Below, one piece after another: positions 36,370 through 45,476 of a stretch of 64,000 bases of DNA. The translations under genes and the position numbers were made by a program. The DNA lies in the NCBI GenBank assembly GCA_002494495.1, contig DACB01000007.1:156501-220500 (forward strand), given 5' to 3'. Every line of letters begins with the position of its first letter. Within the stretch, counting starts at the first letter, position 1. The notes under the pieces were generated by a model. The model was not told the origin of the DNA. It worked only from the letters and a program-made list of their open reading frames with translations, and did not search any database. This DNA comes from Methanobacterium sp. UBA294 (GTDB lineage: Archaea; Methanobacteriota; Methanobacteria; Methanobacteriales; Methanobacteriaceae).

Positions 36370-37353
36370 ATGAAAGAAAATTTTCAAATCTACAATAAAG
36401 AATTTGAAGGCCCTTTCAACCTACCCTTGACCATTAAAAGTGGCCAGACATCCCAGCCCGCATGGTTAGAACAGGATGGTTATTTCCAGGAATTAGTTGT
36501 TGCGGAAAATAAGCCCTGTTTAATTAAAATAAAATGTGGATCTAAGAACATGGCGAGTTCCCTGGAAGTTGAAGTAGAATCTCCCTACGAAATAGCTTTA
36601 AAAACTGTTCAAGACACAATAAAGGATATTTTCGGGTTGAATGATGACTTAAACAATTTATACAAATTTCTAGAAAAAGATCCTAAATTAAGTCCCACCA
36701 TAGAATTTTGCAGGGGTTTAAGAGTATTTAAAGCCCATAACCCGTTTGAATGTGTGATATCATCCATTACATCTGCCAATAATTCAATAATCCGGTGGAA
36801 TAGATCCATCAGGATGATGAGTGAAAAATGGGGAGACATGTATCATTTTCCCACTGGTGATTTTTACACATTCCCCAGTCCCAAGAAAATTCTCACAGTA
36901 CCCGAACATGAAGTTGAGGAGCTAGAATACTGTGGTGGAGAAAAAAACATTGCAGAGTGTGTCAATAACCTAAAAACCTGCGGTGTTGGATACAGAGGAA
37001 ACTACATCAAAAGAGCGTCCAAGATTATTAATGAAGATCTGGATTTAAATACCATTGCCAGGATGAATTACCAAGAAGCTTTCCAGACACTTCTTGAAAT
37101 ACCCGGTGTGGGACCGAAAGTTGCTGACTGCATACTTCTTTATGGTTTTGGTAGGGGCGAGGCATTTCCAGTAGATGTGTGGATTTCCAGGATCATCTCC
37201 AAACTTTACTTCCATGGGGAAAAAATTAAGCCCGACAAAATAAGAGAGTATGGTAGAGAAAGATTTGGAAAATATGCTGGTTACGTTCAACTTTACTTAT
37301 TCCATTACGCACGTAAGTCTGGGCTTTTAGATGAATTAAAACCTAGAATATAG
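36370..37353 (+). CDS. ogg: 8-oxoguanine DNA glycosylase (OGG1-type)
   Basis: A 327-residue bifunctional glycosylase/AP lyase of the HhH-GPD superfamily. An OGG-type N-terminal beta domain (FNLPLTIKSGQTSQPAWLEQ) precedes the helical domain. The helix-hairpin-helix reads LLEIPGVGPKVADCILLYGF with catalytic lysine K250; the catalytic aspartate D269 lies in FPVDVW. The 19-residue spacing equals that in human OGG1 (K249/D268). It excises 8-oxoguanine and may also remove other oxidised bases. It lies in a unit with tag and two uncharacterised genes. Confidence 0.92.
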   Translation: MKENFQIYNKEFEGPFNLPLTIKSGQTSQPAWLEQDGYFQELVVAENKPCLIKIKCGSKNMASSLEVEVESPYEIALKTVQDTIKDIFGLNDDLNNLYKFLEKDPKLSPTIEFCRGLRVFKAHNPFECVISSITSANNSIIRWNRSIRMMSEKWGDMYHFPTGDFYTFPSPKKILTVPEHEVEELEYCGGEKNIAECVNNLKTCGVGYRGNYIKRASKIINEDLDLNTIARMNYQEAFQTLLEIPGVGPKVADCILLYGFGRGEAFPVDVWISRIISKLYFHGEKIKPDKIREYGRERFGKYAGYVQLYLFHYARKSGLLDELKPRI

Positions 37354-37370
37354 CTTCAAGATGTGTCATT

Positions 37371-38009
37371 ATGGGAGAACTTTCCGATGCTCTGGATGAA
37401 ATCCAGGAAGCAACTGAAAAATATTACCAGGAAATAATGGAGATATTGAAGGATAAATATTGCTGTAAATGTCCCATGCGTACCAACCGCAAGGAAACAC
37501 TCTGTAACGAAGTAGAAGCTTGGATAAGACTTACAGAAGCCATGGAAAGTGGTATTAAAAAAAAATTAAATGAAGATAAACTTTCCATGGAAGATGTGGA
37601 AGTTTTAACCGTTAAATTTCTGGAAAAGAAAATGAAGTCCGCTGAAAAACATGAAGAACACCTTATAATAAAGCTTGAAAAAGATGCACAACCTTATGCT
37701 ATATCTGGAGATTTTATTTATGTAAAAACCCAGCCCATAAAGGTTAAAAAAGATGACCTAGTTTTAATGCCCCGGGCTTGCCCCATGGCCACCTATTGGT
37801 ATATAAAAACCACTAAACACTCCACGGTGCCTTTTAAGATATTTAAGGTGTCCAGGGTTTTTCAGAAAAGGGGTACTCGTTATATTGAAACTGAAGATGG
37901 GTTGATTGTTCCTACCGAGTTTTTGATTGGTGTAGTTCAAAATATCATTGGCCATGAGGATCTTTCCATGCATCAGGAAAAGAAAGGTCTAAGTTACCGG
38001 GTTCAATGA
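37371..38009 (+). CDS. S24/S26 peptidase-like fold protein, probably non-catalytic
   Basis: A 212-residue protein 17 bases after ogg. The N-terminal helical part has a cysteine cluster (YCCKCPMR and a later LCNE, residues 23-40) that could bind metal. The C-terminal part (about 105-205) resembles the beta fold of S24/S26 peptidases (ISGDFIYVK, KKDDLVLMPRACP), but the Ser-Lys dyad is not visible. No membrane anchor is present. The end overlaps by 21 bases the end of a convergent membrane-protein gene. Function unknown; family placement is tentative. Confidence 0.6.
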   Translation: MGELSDALDEIQEATEKYYQEIMEILKDKYCCKCPMRTNRKETLCNEVEAWIRLTEAMESGIKKKLNEDKLSMEDVEVLTVKFLEKKMKSAEKHEEHLIIKLEKDAQPYAISGDFIYVKTQPIKVKKDDLVLMPRACPMATYWYIKTTKHSTVPFKIFKVSRVFQKRGTRYIETEDGLIVPTEFLIGVVQNIIGHEDLSMHQEKKGLSYRVQ

Positions 38010-38255
38010 TTGACCTGGCATGTAACTGTAGTAGATGCTTAGCCATACTACAAAGAAAATGATCAGGACCAATCCATAACGCCATTCACCTTTTTTTATT
38101 AGGTTAAATCCTAAAATTAGCGTTGGTAATGCAAATATAAATGCCCATATATGTCCTAGAGTGATTAAGTACCAACCTATCAGATAGGTTATGGCACTTA
38201 TAATGTAGCTTAAATTGATTAATTTACTATTTTTTCCCTTGATCATGGTGTCCAT
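37989..38255 (-). CDS. Small membrane protein
   Basis: An 88-residue hydrophobic protein with about three transmembrane helices (ISAITYLIGWYLITLGHIWA, the following FALPTLILGF and the LVLIIFFVVWLSIYY segment) and a basic N-terminus. AGGAG is suitably spaced before the ATG, which supports it as a real gene. It overlaps the end of the convergent gene by 21 bases. No family recognised. Confidence 0.65.
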   Translation of the reverse strand: MDTMIKGKNSKLINLSYIISAITYLIGWYLITLGHIWAFIFALPTLILGFNLIKKGEWRYGLVLIIFFVVWLSIYYSYMPGQSLNPVT

Positions 38256-38368
38256 GGTAAATCTCCTGATTAATTTCTCATTTAATTCAGTGTATAATTC
38301 GATAATATTATCTTAAAATTTATTCTGTATAACTTATAATAAAATAACTAATGGAAATTTAGGGAAGT

Positions 38369-38890
38369 ATGGATATGGACACTAGATCAGAGATAGAAAA
38401 ACTCAAAAAATTAATATCGTCAGGTAAAGTTTCATCTGTTAATGAAATCTCAGACCTGGTTTTGGAAGTATCAAAGGATACAACCCAGAGTAAACATTGT
38501 TATGTCGCCATTGTAGACCCTGAAAATAAAGACAGTGTAGGGATCTCTTTTTCTCATATGACGGGTGAATGTGAAAATTACAGAAAAATTGGTGAAGCCC
38601 GATTTCCAGTTAGAAAAGATGGAACCTATGGCGGTCTCCTTGGTTACTCTCTGGATACAGGCAAATCATTTTATATAAAAAATCCAGAGTCCCATTCAGC
38701 GTCCCATGGTATTCCAACTGGACATGTCCCTGTAGACCAATTCTTATCCGTTCCTGTTATTAATGAAGGAGATATATTAGGACAGATTGTACTAGGTAAT
38801 CCTGAAGATGATTACGACGATTATGATTTAGAAATTGTTGAAGAAATAGCCAGTATCTACGGATCTTTCATTAAACGTGCATTGTATTAG
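38369..38890 (+). CDS. GAF domain protein
   Basis: A 173-residue protein consisting of a short N-terminal helix and one GAF domain (about 35-172): CYVAIVDPENKD, then LDTGKSFYIKNPESH, then FLSVPVINEGDILGQIVLGN. No output domain is attached, so it may bind a small ligand or act as a partner of a signalling protein. A second ATG two codons in (38375) is better spaced from AGGGA and may be the true start. A small 2TM-domain protein gene follows 27 bases later and may share its transcript. Confidence 0.82.
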   Translation: MDMDTRSEIEKLKKLISSGKVSSVNEISDLVLEVSKDTTQSKHCYVAIVDPENKDSVGISFSHMTGECENYRKIGEARFPVRKDGTYGGLLGYSLDTGKSFYIKNPESHSASHGIPTGHVPVDQFLSVPVINEGDILGQIVLGNPEDDYDDYDLEIVEEIASIYGSFIKRALY

Positions 38891-38917
38891 TTTCATATAT
38901 TAAACGGAGGTAATAGT

Positions 38918-39190
38918 GTGCCTGATGAGGATTATGAAAAAGCAAGAATTAGAATAAATGAGTTAAAAGATTTTTATGAACATCTAATTATATTTGTCAT
39001 TATTATTACAGGACTTAGTATTTTTAATTTTTTAACAAGTCCACAGTTCTATTGGGTCCTGTTCGTTATATTATTTTGGGGAATTGGACTTTTATTACAC
39101 GGCATTTTTACATTTGGCCGACGGGGATTTTTATCCAAAGAATGGGAAGAGCGTAAAATAAAAGAATACATGGCTGAAGAAAAAAAATAG
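38918..39190 (+). CDS. 2TM domain-containing small membrane protein
   Basis: A 90-residue protein with two transmembrane helices (HLIIFVIIITGLSIF and YWVLFVILFWGIGLLLHGI) and charged ends, matching the 2TM domain pattern seen fused to bacterial kinases or standing alone. The start is GTG at 38918, seven bases after GGAGG. It sits behind the GAF protein gene, raising the possibility of a signalling pair, which is unproven. Confidence 0.8.
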   Translation: MPDEDYEKARIRINELKDFYEHLIIFVIIITGLSIFNFLTSPQFYWVLFVILFWGIGLLLHGIFTFGRRGFLSKEWEERKIKEYMAEEKK

Positions 39191-39243
39191 TAATATAGAT
39201 AAGAGGGGATATCAAAAAAGGGAAGAAATAGATGTTTTATTCC

Positions 39244-39669
39244 CTATTCTTCACTAACAGTTACTTTGATCATCTTGTCGTTGACTTTTATTTTATTAAC
39301 CACATCCATACCCTTAACCACTTTACCAAATACTGTGTGTACACCATCCAGGTGCGGTTGAGGGCTGTGGGTTATAAAGAACTGGCTACCACCCGTATCT
39401 TTTCCAGCGTGGGCCATGGACAAAGCACCAGTACCATGTTTATGTGGGTTTATTTCGCATTTGATTGTGTAGCCTGGTCCTCCAGTACCAGTACCTTCTG
39501 GACATCCTCCCTGAATTACAAAGTCTGGGATCACTCGATGAAAGGTCAGTCCATTATAAAATCCTGAATTGGCCAGTTTTTCAAAGTTGGCCACTGTATT
39601 AGGGGCTTCTTTATCATACAGTTCGAGTTCGATATTTCCTTTTTCTGTTTCAATTAGGGCTTTTTTCAT
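39244..39669 (-). CDS. Peptidyl-prolyl cis-trans isomerase, cyclophilin type
   Basis: A 141-residue cyclophilin that accelerates prolyl bond isomerisation in protein folding. Family segments are NFEKLANSGFYNGLTFHRVIPDFVIQGG (residues about 24-51), the MAHAGKDTGGSQFFIT stretch near 88 and HTVFGKVVKGMD. The size matches short archaeal cyclophilins. The frame is open four codons further upstream, but GGTG is best placed for the ATG at 39669. Cytoplasmic; no signal peptide. Confidence 0.95.
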   Translation of the reverse strand: MKKALIETEKGNIELELYDKEAPNTVANFEKLANSGFYNGLTFHRVIPDFVIQGGCPEGTGTGGPGYTIKCEINPHKHGTGALSMAHAGKDTGGSQFFITHSPQPHLDGVHTVFGKVVKGMDVVNKIKVNDKMIKVTVSEE

Positions 39670-39699
39670 TTTTTTCACCACTAGTTATATTAAGAAATT

Positions 39700-39746
39700 T
39701 TATTAAATTAAAGTATAGAAGGTTTATTAAATTAAACTATAGAAGG
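39700..39746. repeat. Two direct repeats of 23 bases, period 24
   Basis: Copies at 39700-39722 and 39724-39746 differ at one base and share the ends TTATTAAATTAAA and TATAGAAGG. They lie between the divergent cyclophilin and argD promoters and include AT-rich TATA-like DNA, so they may be a local duplication or a regulator site. Confidence 0.6.
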
Positions 39747-39892
39747 ATTAAGATAATTAAATATTTATAATTCAAATATTTACAGTCCAATTTAGTTTAT
39801 ATTTGGTAGATTCATTACGGTAAATCATAACCTATACTCTTCTAAATGTGATAATATGAATTTACCTACACTCTCTTCTATGGTGATAGATT

Positions 39893-41071
39893 ATGAATAC
39901 TGAAGAAATAATGGCGATGGATAAGAAATATGTTATGCAAACTTATGGACGGCAGCCATTAGCCCTGAAAAAGGGTAGTGGTGCTGTTGTCTGGGATATG
40001 GATGGTAAGAGTTATATCGATTGCCTGGCCGGGATCGCGGTTAATAACGTAGGCCATGCCCACCCTAAAGTAGCGGAAGCTATATGTAACCAGGCAAAAA
40101 ATCTGATACACACATCTAATCTCTACTACACCGAACAACAGGTGGAACTGGCTAAACTCCTGGTAGGAGTATCTCCCCATGACCTGGCATTCTTCTGTAA
40201 CAGCGGTGCAGAAGCAGTTGAAGGTTCCATAAAGCTTGCCCGGAAACACACCGGCAAAGGAGATATTATAGCCATGGAAAATTCATTCCATGGACGTACC
40301 CTCGCCGCGCTTTCAGCTACCGGACAAAAAATATATCAAAAAGGCTTCGGTCCCTTAAACCCGGGGTTCACCCATGTTCCCTATGGTAACTTAGAGGCTG
40401 TACAAAAGGCAATAACAGACGAAACAGCAGCTGTTCTTGTGGAAGCCATACAGGGCGAAGGCGGCGTTGTAATGCCACCCGAAGGATACCTTAAAGGCTT
40501 AAAAGAATTGTGCGAGGAAAAAGGTATCTTACTCATCTTCGATGAGGTACAAACCGGTTTCGGACGTACCGGTGAAATGTTTGCATCACAGACTTTCGAT
40601 GTGACCCCTGATATTTCAGCCCTTGCTAAAGGTATTGCTGGTGGATTACCAATGGGAGCGATTCTGGCTAGTAAAGAAGTGGGTAGTGCGTTCCAGCCTG
40701 GTGATCATGCTGCCACCTTCGGAGGTAGCCCTTTAGCATGTGCAGCTGCAAATGCATCATTAAACGTGATTCTTGATGAAGATCTTCTTACTAAATCTAA
40801 AGAAAATGGAAGTTACTTCCAATCCAAACTCAACTTTTTAAAAGAGGACCATGGCATAGTTGAAGACGTACGTGGGTCTGGTTTGATGTTAGGCATGGAA
40901 TTAGATGTTGAATGCAGAGATATAGTCAATAACATGCGGGAAAAGGGAGTGCTCATAAACTGCGCAGCAGGTAAAGTTCTACGATTTGTACCTCCTTTGG
41001 TTATTGAAAATGAGCAGATAGACACAGTTTCCTGTATATTAGGTGATGTTTTGAAGAACTACTCTGATTAA
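39893..41071 (+). CDS. argD: Acetylornithine aminotransferase
   Basis: Class III PLP aminotransferase of arginine synthesis, 392 residues. Typical segments are VNNVGHAHPKV near residue 50, FFCNSGAEAVEGSIKLAR near 100, FHGRTLAALSATG near 132, IFDEVQTGFGRTG near 217 and ALAKGIAGGLPMGA with the PLP lysine near 246. GGTGAT lies before the ATG. The next genes are lysA and dapF; ArgD-type enzymes can act in lysine synthesis in bacteria, but methanogens generally use the DapL route, so the main role is probably arginine synthesis. Confidence 0.94.
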   Translation: MNTEEIMAMDKKYVMQTYGRQPLALKKGSGAVVWDMDGKSYIDCLAGIAVNNVGHAHPKVAEAICNQAKNLIHTSNLYYTEQQVELAKLLVGVSPHDLAFFCNSGAEAVEGSIKLARKHTGKGDIIAMENSFHGRTLAALSATGQKIYQKGFGPLNPGFTHVPYGNLEAVQKAITDETAAVLVEAIQGEGGVVMPPEGYLKGLKELCEEKGILLIFDEVQTGFGRTGEMFASQTFDVTPDISALAKGIAGGLPMGAILASKEVGSAFQPGDHAATFGGSPLACAAANASLNVILDEDLLTKSKENGSYFQSKLNFLKEDHGIVEDVRGSGLMLGMELDVECRDIVNNMREKGVLINCAAGKVLRFVPPLVIENEQIDTVSCILGDVLKNYSD

Positions 41072-41222
41072 ACATCCTCTATTTCTTATTTTTTATTTTA
41101 AAAAAATATACTGTTGTTTTTCTATTTTAAGCCGTATTTCAGTAGAACTGATTACTACTGAACATTTTTTATAACATCAAGACATATTAATTTACATATG
41201 TTTATCTTTACGGAGGACTTTC

Positions 41223-42509
41223 ATGAATTTAAATCTGAAAAAGAATGATGATGGAAATTTAAGCATCGGCGGAGCAGATGCCCTGGATCTTGCTGAGGAG
41301 TATGGAACTCCCCTCTACGTGATGGATGAAGACAGGATAAGGGATAACTATAACCGAATTAACCAGGCGTTTTCCAGCCAGTACAGTAATTTTAAAATAT
41401 TCTACGCTTGTAAAGCAAACACCAACTTGGCAGTGATGCGCATCCTGGAGGAAATCGGATGCGGTATAGATGCCGTATCTCCTGGTGAGATTTACACTTC
41501 TCTTCTTTCTGGCTTCAGTCCTGATAGAATACTCTTCACCGGTAACAACACTACCAATGAAGAACTGAAATTCGCACTAGAATCAGGTGTAAGGATAAAT
41601 TTAGACTCCATATCAGCACTGGAAAGACTTGCAAAATTACCAGGGGCTGAAGGTAGGGAAATATCCTTCAGAGTAAACCCTAAAGTAGGGGCAGGGCACC
41701 ATGAACACTGTATAACAGGTGGATATCTGAGTAAATTCGGAGTAATGGAAGAAGAAGCTGTAAACGCATATAAACGTGCAATTGATCTTGGTTTTAAACC
41801 AGTAGGAATTCATACCCACATTGGTTCAGGGATTCTCGACCCGGAACCGTTTAAAGTAGCTGTTAATACTTTAATGGATACAGCAGGGCTTGTGTGCCAG
41901 GAAACAGGTGTCCAGTTCGAATTCATCGATTTTGGGGGTGGAATGGGGATACCCTACACTCCACAGGAATCATTGTTAGATATCAATAAGTTTGCAAAAG
42001 AAATCGTTGCCCTGTTTAAAGAGAAAATGTACAAATACGACATGGGCAATCCCACCCTATGTCTGGAACCAGGGCGATACATTGTAGGGGATGCCTCATA
42101 TCTATTAACCAGGGTGAACACCATTAAACAGAGCTACCGTAAATTCGCTGGGGTGGATGCAGGATTTAACACACTACTTCGACCAACCATGTACGGATCA
42201 TACCACCACATTGTTTCAGCAAACAACCCGCTGGCAGAACCTACCCAGGAAATTGACATAGCAGGGAATATCTGCGAATCAGGTGACTTGTTTGCGCGTG
42301 ACAGATCCATGCCAGATTTAGAAGAAGGAGATCTCTTAGCTATACTCAACGCTGGTGCTTATGCGTTTTCCATGTCTTCCCAGTATAATTCCAGACCAAG
42401 GCCAGCTGAAGTCCTGGTGAAAGGAGGTAAATCTGACCTGATTAGGGAGAGGGAAACATTCGCGGACATATTATCCAAACAGAATTTACCTAAAAGACTT
42501 TTAAAATAA
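41223..42509 (+). CDS. lysA: Diaminopimelate decarboxylase
   Basis: PLP enzyme of the alanine racemase fold that converts meso-diaminopimelate to lysine. The 428-residue length is normal. The PLP lysine lies in FYACKANTNLAVM near residue 63; FRVNPKVGAGHHEHCITGG, HIGSGI and CLEPGRYIVGDA are the other family markers. GGAGG lies eight bases before the ATG. dapF follows 93 bases downstream, giving the last two steps of lysine synthesis together. Confidence 0.96.
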   Translation: MNLNLKKNDDGNLSIGGADALDLAEEYGTPLYVMDEDRIRDNYNRINQAFSSQYSNFKIFYACKANTNLAVMRILEEIGCGIDAVSPGEIYTSLLSGFSPDRILFTGNNTTNEELKFALESGVRINLDSISALERLAKLPGAEGREISFRVNPKVGAGHHEHCITGGYLSKFGVMEEEAVNAYKRAIDLGFKPVGIHTHIGSGILDPEPFKVAVNTLMDTAGLVCQETGVQFEFIDFGGGMGIPYTPQESLLDINKFAKEIVALFKEKMYKYDMGNPTLCLEPGRYIVGDASYLLTRVNTIKQSYRKFAGVDAGFNTLLRPTMYGSYHHIVSANNPLAEPTQEIDIAGNICESGDLFARDRSMPDLEEGDLLAILNAGAYAFSMSSQYNSRPRPAEVLVKGGKSDLIRERETFADILSKQNLPKRLLK

Positions 42510-42602
42510 ACATTAAGTTAATCAATATTATTTGTAAGGATAATGTATCAGGTATAATTAATGGTAGTTTAATGGAATTAATGTGTTAATGAGGATAATT
42601 AA

Positions 42603-43475
42603 ATGAATATAAAACTAAATTTTACGAAAATGCACGGACTCGGTAACGACTACGTGGTTATCAATGAATATCAAGCTGAGGTAATCCCAGAAAATAAAAA
42701 ATGCGCTGTTTCAGAAGAATTATGTGACAGGAGATTTTCTGTCGGTGCTGATGGAGTTATATTCGTAAGCCCATCTACAACCAAAGATGCTGATATAAAA
42801 TTTAGAATATTTAACGCCGATGGTAGCGAAGCGGAGATGTGTGGTAATGGTATACGATGCTTTGCCAAGTTCGTGTACGAGAATAACATCTTACCCGAAG
42901 AGAAAATGCTGGTTGAAACCATGGAAGATATAAAAGACCTTGCTTTAACCGTGGATGATGGTAACGTAACCAGTATACGGGTGGATATGGGCACAGCCAC
43001 CTTTAACCCTGATGAAATCCCTATGGATACACATGGAAAGGAATTTCTTGATGAGGAAATTGTAGTGGATGATAATTCATTTAAAATGACCGTGCTCAGC
43101 GTGGGGAATCCCCATGCAGTTTGTTTTACTGATGATATAGATTCTGTACCCCTGGAAACAATCGGTCCTAAAATCGAATATCATTCCTATTTTCCCCAAA
43201 GGATAAACGCCCATTTCGTGTGTGTCATTGGAAGAGATGAAATTGAGATGATCACTTGGGAAAGGGGAACTGGTATAACTTTGGCATGCGGTACAGGGGC
43301 TACTTCTTCTGTACTGGCAGGTTACAAGCTGGGAATTCTGGATGAAGTAGTCCTGGTTCATCTACCTGGGGGAGAGCTTAAAATTACTGTTTACCATGAT
43401 GGTCATAAATTAGGCGCATTTATGGAAGGTGATGCAGTGGCTGTTTTTAGCGGTGAGATGAATATTGAAATTTAG
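42603..43475 (+). CDS. dapF: Diaminopimelate epimerase
   Basis: Cofactor-independent epimerase converting LL- to meso-diaminopimelate. Both active-site cysteines are present: MCGNGIRC near residue 80 and ACGTGATSS near 228. The N-terminal KMHGLGNDYVV is diagnostic. Length 290 fits. GAGGAT precedes the ATG. Product feeds LysA encoded just upstream. Confidence 0.97.
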   Translation: MNIKLNFTKMHGLGNDYVVINEYQAEVIPENKKCAVSEELCDRRFSVGADGVIFVSPSTTKDADIKFRIFNADGSEAEMCGNGIRCFAKFVYENNILPEEKMLVETMEDIKDLALTVDDGNVTSIRVDMGTATFNPDEIPMDTHGKEFLDEEIVVDDNSFKMTVLSVGNPHAVCFTDDIDSVPLETIGPKIEYHSYFPQRINAHFVCVIGRDEIEMITWERGTGITLACGTGATSSVLAGYKLGILDEVVLVHLPGGELKITVYHDGHKLGAFMEGDAVAVFSGEMNIEI

Positions 43476-43551
43476 TTTTTTTAATATCACTAATTTCAGT
43501 TATAAATTTCATCTAATTTTGTGTTCTGTGAATTTATTTGATACACAATAA

Positions 43552-43899
43552 TTACTGATGAGTTATTACATCTTTTAAAACAACCGCGTTGTTATGTTCC
43601 TCATCTTTTGCAGAGTATACTAGAGTTAATGTTTTATTATCCTTCTCTAAGTCTTTAATTTCATTTAAAATTTGATTTTTATTTTTTAACTCTGCTTTGT
43701 ATTTCTCCTGGAACTCCTGCCATTTTGATGCATCATGGGAGAACCATTTTCTGAGTTCGTTGCTGGGGGCTACATCTTTAAGCCATAAATCTAGTTTTAC
43801 TTTTTCTTTAGATACGCCTCGCGGCCATAATCTATCAATCAGAATGCGGAAGCCATCTGATTTTTCTGGTGGTTGGTATGCTCGTTTTATTTTTATCAT
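43552..43899 (-). CDS. DUF488 family protein
   Basis: A 115-residue protein with the DUF488 pattern: KRAYQPPEKSDGFRILIDRL then WPRGVSKEKVKLDLWLKDV, ending TLVYSAKDEEHNNAVVL. The biochemical role of the family is not established. An upstream ATG in frame exists at 43920, but GGGGAT lies six bases before the ATG at 43899. It follows otsA on the same strand by about 50 bases and could be the last gene of the trehalose unit, although no functional link is known. Confidence 0.88.
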   Translation of the reverse strand: MIKIKRAYQPPEKSDGFRILIDRLWPRGVSKEKVKLDLWLKDVAPSNELRKWFSHDASKWQEFQEKYKAELKNKNQILNEIKDLEKDNKTLTLVYSAKDEEHNNAVVLKDVITHQ

Positions 43900-43951
43900 A
43901 TTGATATCCCCAAATTTCAAGTAAATGGTGTTGGTTTTCTATATGGATTTT

Positions 43952-45448
43952 TTATAGGTTGGTTTTTAACTTTTCAATATCTTCAAACTGTTCGCTAATC
44001 CAGTGATATACTGTTCTTTGACCTACAATTTTTTGTAAGTTATCAAATCGATTTTCCCTCTCTTTATCCCCCATGGTTACAGCATTTTTATAAGCTTCAG
44101 CTGTTTGGCTAATATCATAAGGGTTCACAGCCAATACATTGTCTTTAAGCTCTTCAAAACAACCCGCTTTCTCTGATAAAATTATAACTCCTTTACTAAG
44201 GTTAACCGCCGATGCTTCTTTAGGGACGATGTTCATACCATCGGCAATGGGATTAACAATCATGCAGTCATAATTTTTGAAGGCCGCAACTACAAGATTA
44301 TAATCAGCTTTGAATAAAAATTCTATTGGTTTCCAATCATCGGTACCATATTTGATGTTTATTTCTTCAATTATGTCCACAATATCATAATAATAATCGT
44401 GATATTCCCTGATCTGTTGCCTGGTGGGTTTTCCAGTGGTTAAAAATTTCACTTTGCCATGATACTGAGGATATTTATGCAAAAAGAGTTCGTAGGCTTT
44501 AAATCCTCTGATGATATTTTTACTTAAATCTGCACGGTCTGTGCGATAGAAAAGGAAATAATCACCCTTTATTTTTTTAATTAGTTTCTCTTTTTTTGAA
44601 ACTTCTTTTGAACTTGCCAGTTCTTTAATTCCATTATAATCTACAGAAATTGGATAACTTTTTACATGGGTTGCTTGTCCATTGTGCCAGACTATTCCAT
44701 TATCATAATCCACTTCATCAACGTATTCTTCACAAGTTTGAATGAAATTGTTGACATAACGAGGTATGTGGAATCCAAGAAGGTTATTTGATAGTAGTCC
44801 ATCGATGATTTCTTTTCTCATGTATTGGGGAAGTATACTAAAGTATTCTGATTGGGGCCAGGGAACATGGATAAACTGGCTTAAAAAAGTATTTTTCATT
44901 TTTTTCCGAATGTATAAAGGACATAAGTAGAGGTGATAATCCTGTAACATTATCATTGGTTCTTTATTATTGATTTTACTTTCTGCACATACTTTTTCAG
45001 CGAATTGCTGATTCATGTACTTATAACCATTTTTCCAGGCCTGATGTATCTGATCATCAATATCCGGAGTGTAAGGACTGTTCCACATGTAGTGCTGAAC
45101 AAACCAGAGCAAAGGATTACTTATTATACTATAATAACTTTCATAAGGTTCTGGTTCCACCACCACAAATGGCACCCAAAAAAGAGGTTTATCATCTGTA
45201 ATGGGCACACGATTGTCGGGAAATCGCTTAGCCACTTCAACATCCCCTGGTGTCATTGCACTAGCAATCCACGCACCATTTAATGCTTCCATCAAGGGCA
45301 ATAATGTGGAAACAAGACCTCCAGCCCCTCTTTTCATTTTTGTCTTGCCGTTTTCTTTAATAAATTCCACCGGACCTCGATTAGAAACAACTATTAAATT
45401 TTTATCCTTTAAAAAATCTAAAATTTTATCCTGGTTTGGGAAATTCAT
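43952..45448 (-). CDS. otsA: Trehalose-6-phosphate synthase (GT20)
   Basis: Retaining glycosyltransferase joining an NDP-glucose to glucose 6-phosphate. Family segments: LIVVSNRGPVEF near residue 18, the GAGGLVSTLLPLMEAL stretch near 41, LQDYHLYLCP near 169 (equivalent to the usual HDYHL), HVPWPQSEYF near 193, a YRTDRADLSKNI donor-site segment near 300 and ADGMNIVPKE near 400. The 498-residue length fits. AGGTGT precedes the ATG. It is the last biosynthetic gene of a five-gene minus-strand cluster that supplies sugar phosphate, nucleotide sugar and the phosphatase. Donor nucleotide (UDP, ADP or GDP) is not known. Confidence 0.92.
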   Translation of the reverse strand: MNFPNQDKILDFLKDKNLIVVSNRGPVEFIKENGKTKMKRGAGGLVSTLLPLMEALNGAWIASAMTPGDVEVAKRFPDNRVPITDDKPLFWVPFVVVEPEPYESYYSIISNPLLWFVQHYMWNSPYTPDIDDQIHQAWKNGYKYMNQQFAEKVCAESKINNKEPMIMLQDYHLYLCPLYIRKKMKNTFLSQFIHVPWPQSEYFSILPQYMRKEIIDGLLSNNLLGFHIPRYVNNFIQTCEEYVDEVDYDNGIVWHNGQATHVKSYPISVDYNGIKELASSKEVSKKEKLIKKIKGDYFLFYRTDRADLSKNIIRGFKAYELFLHKYPQYHGKVKFLTTGKPTRQQIREYHDYYYDIVDIIEEINIKYGTDDWKPIEFLFKADYNLVVAAFKNYDCMIVNPIADGMNIVPKEASAVNLSKGVIILSEKAGCFEELKDNVLAVNPYDISQTAEAYKNAVTMGDKERENRFDNLQKIVGQRTVYHWISEQFEDIEKLKTNL

Positions 45449-45476
45449 TATTTAACACCTAATTTTGATAAAAAAG

